DNA of 64,000 bases from Acidimicrobiales bacterium (GTDB lineage: Bacteria; Actinomycetota; Acidimicrobiia; Acidimicrobiales; SZUA-35): contig JAWKIO010000005.1 in assembly GCA_041394265.1 (NCBI GenBank), positions 1,240,001 to 1,304,000 of the forward strand, given 5' to 3'. A program made the translations under genes and the position numbers. Within the stretch, counting starts at the first letter, position 1. Each line of letters opens with the position of its first letter. Below the pieces are notes generated by a model, which saw only the letters and a program-made list of their open reading frames with translations, searched no databases and was not told the origin of the DNA. Positions 61,823 through 64,000 of the stretch are shown here, piece after piece.

Positions 61823-62284
61823 GTTCTTGCGCTCCGCATTCCTGAGTGACCTGCAACGTGTCGCCGCCGGCGCGGTGGGTCGCGCGGATGTGCAGGATCT
61901 TGACGATCCTCACACGAGGTATCGCCACGACTCGCCCCTTCTTGAACGACCGCACACTATTCAGCAGCGTTGGCGCACCCGTACCCACTCGATTCGTTGT
62001 GCGCACGGACGTTCACGCCGTCGCTCAGCTGGCAACCGCCACTGGCATTGCCTGCCAGCCATGCCTGTCGTTTTCCGCTGCTGCACGCGACATCCCGCTG
62101 CATGCCCCGGCGACCGATTCTGGCGCAGGCTGAACGGGTCATCTCGACCCCGAAGTCAGCGGGGCCGGAACGATGACGCAAGCCGCGACGACAAAGAGCG
62201 AGCAGCCAGCCGCCACGCTCAGGTTTTGCGTGCAACGCGCCGACGAACGTGGAGTCCTTCGCCACCCAGGGAGATCCGCCCACG
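61823..62284. other. 462-bp region without a convincing gene
   Basis: Several short open frames on both strands lack codon bias, starts with ribosome sites or family resemblance. The last 20 bp contain AGGGAG, the probable ribosome site of the CAP-domain gene. No repeats, tRNA or phage/transposon genes are visible. Confidence 0.5.
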
Positions 62285-64000
62285 ATGACGACATACCTGC
62301 GTCTTCTCGCTTCGCTGATCGCTGCTGCGCTCGTCGCTTCGTTGCTCGCAGTTCCTGCATCCGCCGAAGCGGGGTTCGACCAGAGCACCTTCGACCGGTA
62401 CAACCCGTGGGGCTACCAGAGCGGGCAAGTCATCACTCAGGCCGAGGCTGAAGCAGTTGTGCTCCACCAGATCAATCTTCACCGTGAGCGCGCAGGACTG
62501 CCGCCTGTCTCCCCGGCCGTGACGAATTCGCACACCGAGTGCTCCCTCTCCACCATGTTCCACTCGGCGACGTTTCAGCACTTCTCCTCTTGCATCCCTG
62601 ATGGCAACGCCGAGAACGCTCACCTGACCTTGAGTCTCTTTCAGATCGTCGATCCAGCATCAAGCTGGCACGACAGCCCGGGACACAACGCCAACATGTA
62701 CTCCACCTCGGTCACCTCAGTTGAGGTCTCACTCCTGTGTGGCGTACCGGCCACTGGCATGACCACGTCCACCACCACCTACCCGGCGGGACTACAGGTC
62801 GTCCTGGCAGCAGCGCAATTCCGAGGCACGCCGGGGATCAATTACGGGTGGCCAGAACAGCACTTCCGTAGTGATTTCGCCAGCCTGAGGTCCGATGACG
62901 TCTTCTACGACACCACGGGGGTGTACTGCGTCGACGGCACCTGGCACTTCAACCTCGACCGCGACATCGGTCTCCCGCCCTCGATCAGTGGCAGCGTCAC
63001 CGGCTCGAATGGCGAACCACTGTCCGGCGTCGCCGTCCGAGCCTCCCAGCCAGGACAGATCACAGCCACCACGGTCACTGATGCTGCTGGACGCTACCAA
63101 TTCGGTGGTCTCGCCTCAGGCGAGTGGACCATCGATTTCACCGACCCGACCAACCACCACCTCAACATCACCTACGACACGCCGATCACCGTTGCCTGGC
63201 TGCACGAGACCCAAGGAATCGACGTCTCCCTACCTGAAGCAGGAACACTCACGGGCTACGTCGTATCGCCCGACGACACGCCGCTCGCGTCCGCCACCGT
63301 CACTGCGGTCTCTATCGATCAGCACGACGTGCCGTCTCCGATCGAGACCTCGAGTGACGGAACGTTCACACTCCACCTCCAACCAGGTACGTACACGCTT
63401 CGAGTCGATCCACCGAGCTCAGCGATGATTCCCACCTGGTCTGGCAGCGTCTCGAACGAAGCCGACGCGACCTGGTTCACGATTGCTCCCGGACAGCACC
63501 TCGACCACCAGATCGCGATGATCGCCACCCCGCCCCCAGGGTCCGCCGTCGACGCCATCGACGACATTCGAGCCATCAACGAAAACTGGGCCATCGTCAT
63601 CAGCGTCCTCGCCAACGACTACGACGTTGTCGATCCCGCCGTCACGTTGATCAGTGGTCCAGCCAACGGCACCGCAACGGTGAACGCCTCGAACTCGATC
63701 CAGTACACGCCGACGCGCAACTGGGACGGAACCGACTCGTTCGGCTACCGAGTCTGCACGTCGGCTGGCGCCTGCGACGAAGCCACCGTGTGGATCACCG
63801 TCATCGGCTACGACAACCCGCAGCCGGCGGACGACCACTACGCAGTGCCATCTCACCAAGCTCCATACGTCGTGCCAGCGCCCGGGCTGTTGACCAACGA
63901 TTCAGGCACGAATCTACGGGCTTCCCTGGACCGGTACCCCACGGCCGGATCGGTCACGGTCAACGCCGACGGAGGTTTCACCTATACGCCCGACGGTGAA
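62285..64000 (+). CDS. Large secreted CAP-domain protein with CarboxypepD_reg and cadherin/Ig-like repeats (3' truncated by window edge)
   Basis: The frame is open from an ATG at 62285 to the window end, 572 codons with no stop, so the gene continues beyond. A signal peptide ends PASA (residue 27). A CAP/SCP domain (about 50-220) has HQINLHRERAGLPPVS and the signature WHDSPGHNANM near residue 130. Two carboxypeptidase-regulatory-like beta domains follow (about 230-290: SGSVTGSNGEPLSGVAV...DAAGRYQFGGL; about 318-380: LTGYVVSPDDTPLASATV). A cadherin/Ig-like unit (about 420-505: AIDDIRAINENWAIVISVLANDYD...YTPTRNWDGTDSFGYRV) and the start of another (PADDHYAVP...NADGGFTYTPDGE) come next. It is probably an adhesive or matrix exoprotein. 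AGGGAG precedes the start; codons are more A/T-ending than elsewhere. Confidence 0.85.
   Translation, partial: MTTYLRLLASLIAAALVASLLAVPASAEAGFDQSTFDRYNPWGYQSGQVITQAEAEAVVLHQINLHRERAGLPPVSPAVTNSHTECSLSTMFHSATFQHFSSCIPDGNAENAHLTLSLFQIVDPASSWHDSPGHNANMYSTSVTSVEVSLLCGVPATGMTTSTTTYPAGLQVVLAAAQFRGTPGINYGWPEQHFRSDFASLRSDDVFYDTTGVYCVDGTWHFNLDRDIGLPPSISGSVTGSNGEPLSGVAVRASQPGQITATTVTDAAGRYQFGGLASGEWTIDFTDPTNHHLNITYDTPITVAWLHETQGIDVSLPEAGTLTGYVVSPDDTPLASATVTAVSIDQHDVPSPIETSSDGTFTLHLQPGTYTLRVDPPSSAMIPTWSGSVSNEADATWFTIAPGQHLDHQIAMIATPPPGSAVDAIDDIRAINENWAIVISVLANDYDVVDPAVTLISGPANGTATVNASNSIQYTPTRNWDGTDSFGYRVCTSAGACDEATVWITVIGYDNPQPADDHYAVPSHQAPYVVPAPGLLTNDSGTNLRASLDRYPTAGSVTVNADGGFTYTPDGE

Noticed and set aside
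61957..62403. 148-codon open frame on the minus strand
   Set aside because: It overlaps the signal-peptide region of the CAP-domain gene, has poor codon bias and no recognisable domain.

Overview
The window comes from a high-GC (roughly two-thirds G+C), gene-dense actinobacterium. Three luciferase-like enzymes of the F420 type, one deazaflavin (Ddn-like) enzyme, two mycothiol-type DinB/maleylpyruvate-isomerase proteins, frequent GTG starts, ATGA/GTGA stop-start overlaps and DUF4214 proteins together suggest Actinomycetota. Acidimicrobiia (Ilumatobacter/Microthrix-like) is my guess, but no rRNA or marker gene is present to prove it. I saw no tRNA, rRNA, CRISPR array, complete transposase or integrase.

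Layout. 0-9.7 kb: the C-terminal half of katG, a Baeyer-Villiger-type monooxygenase divergent from an APC permease, an acyl-CoA dehydrogenase/LLM pair, a mycothiol-type protein, a SagB-like lipoprotein and a 1-Cys peroxiredoxin with a palindrome upstream. 9.8-13.5 kb: xylose isomerase, an SGNH hydrolase and a secreted trypsin-like protease. 13.5-20.8 kb: a MalT-like LuxR ATPase divergent from a methyltransferase, a rifampicin-phosphotransferase-like protein without its ATP-grasp domain, and a second flavin monooxygenase; this is the best candidate for an undescribed small pathway. 20.8-25 kb: a tightly overlapping DUF4129 / membrane protein / MoxR / DUF58 / membrane protein operon. 25-30 kb: LLM, SnoaL, SDR, thioesterase, a His-tailed EamA exporter and a thiolase. 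30.0-30.2 kb: a noncoding array of four 20-bp repeats arranged as a large palindrome. 30.3-33.6 kb: a complete glutamate-type ABC importer operon (gluABCD order).

33.6-43.6 kb: an XRE-cupin regulator with an EamA exporter, GFA and DinB proteins, an orphan ModA, an orphan ParA, DoxX divergent from a fatty acid desaturase, MFS with TetR, an MBL-fold protein with a degenerate metal site, and VOC with Ddn-like proteins. 43.6-48.2 kb: five minus-strand genes that all overlap their neighbours (flavoprotein, alpha/beta hydrolase, amidohydrolase and two very small proteins), divergent from a TetR regulator. 48.9-59.5 kb: a DUF4214-M15 peptidase, a mycothiol-type protein, two AraC regulators, DUF4386 with an alcohol dehydrogenase behind 16-bp direct repeats, an apparently frameshifted phosphotransferase, LLM, MmcQ/YjbR and a short UvrA paralogue.

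59.5-64 kb looks different: more A/T-ending codons, a VapC C-terminal remnant, an alpha/beta hydrolase-cyclase fusion, a DUF4214 fragment, a small orphan protein, over 1 kb without convincing genes, and a large secreted CAP-domain protein with carboxypeptidase-regulatory and cadherin/Ig-like repeats that runs open off the window end. I read this as an accessory, partly decayed segment.
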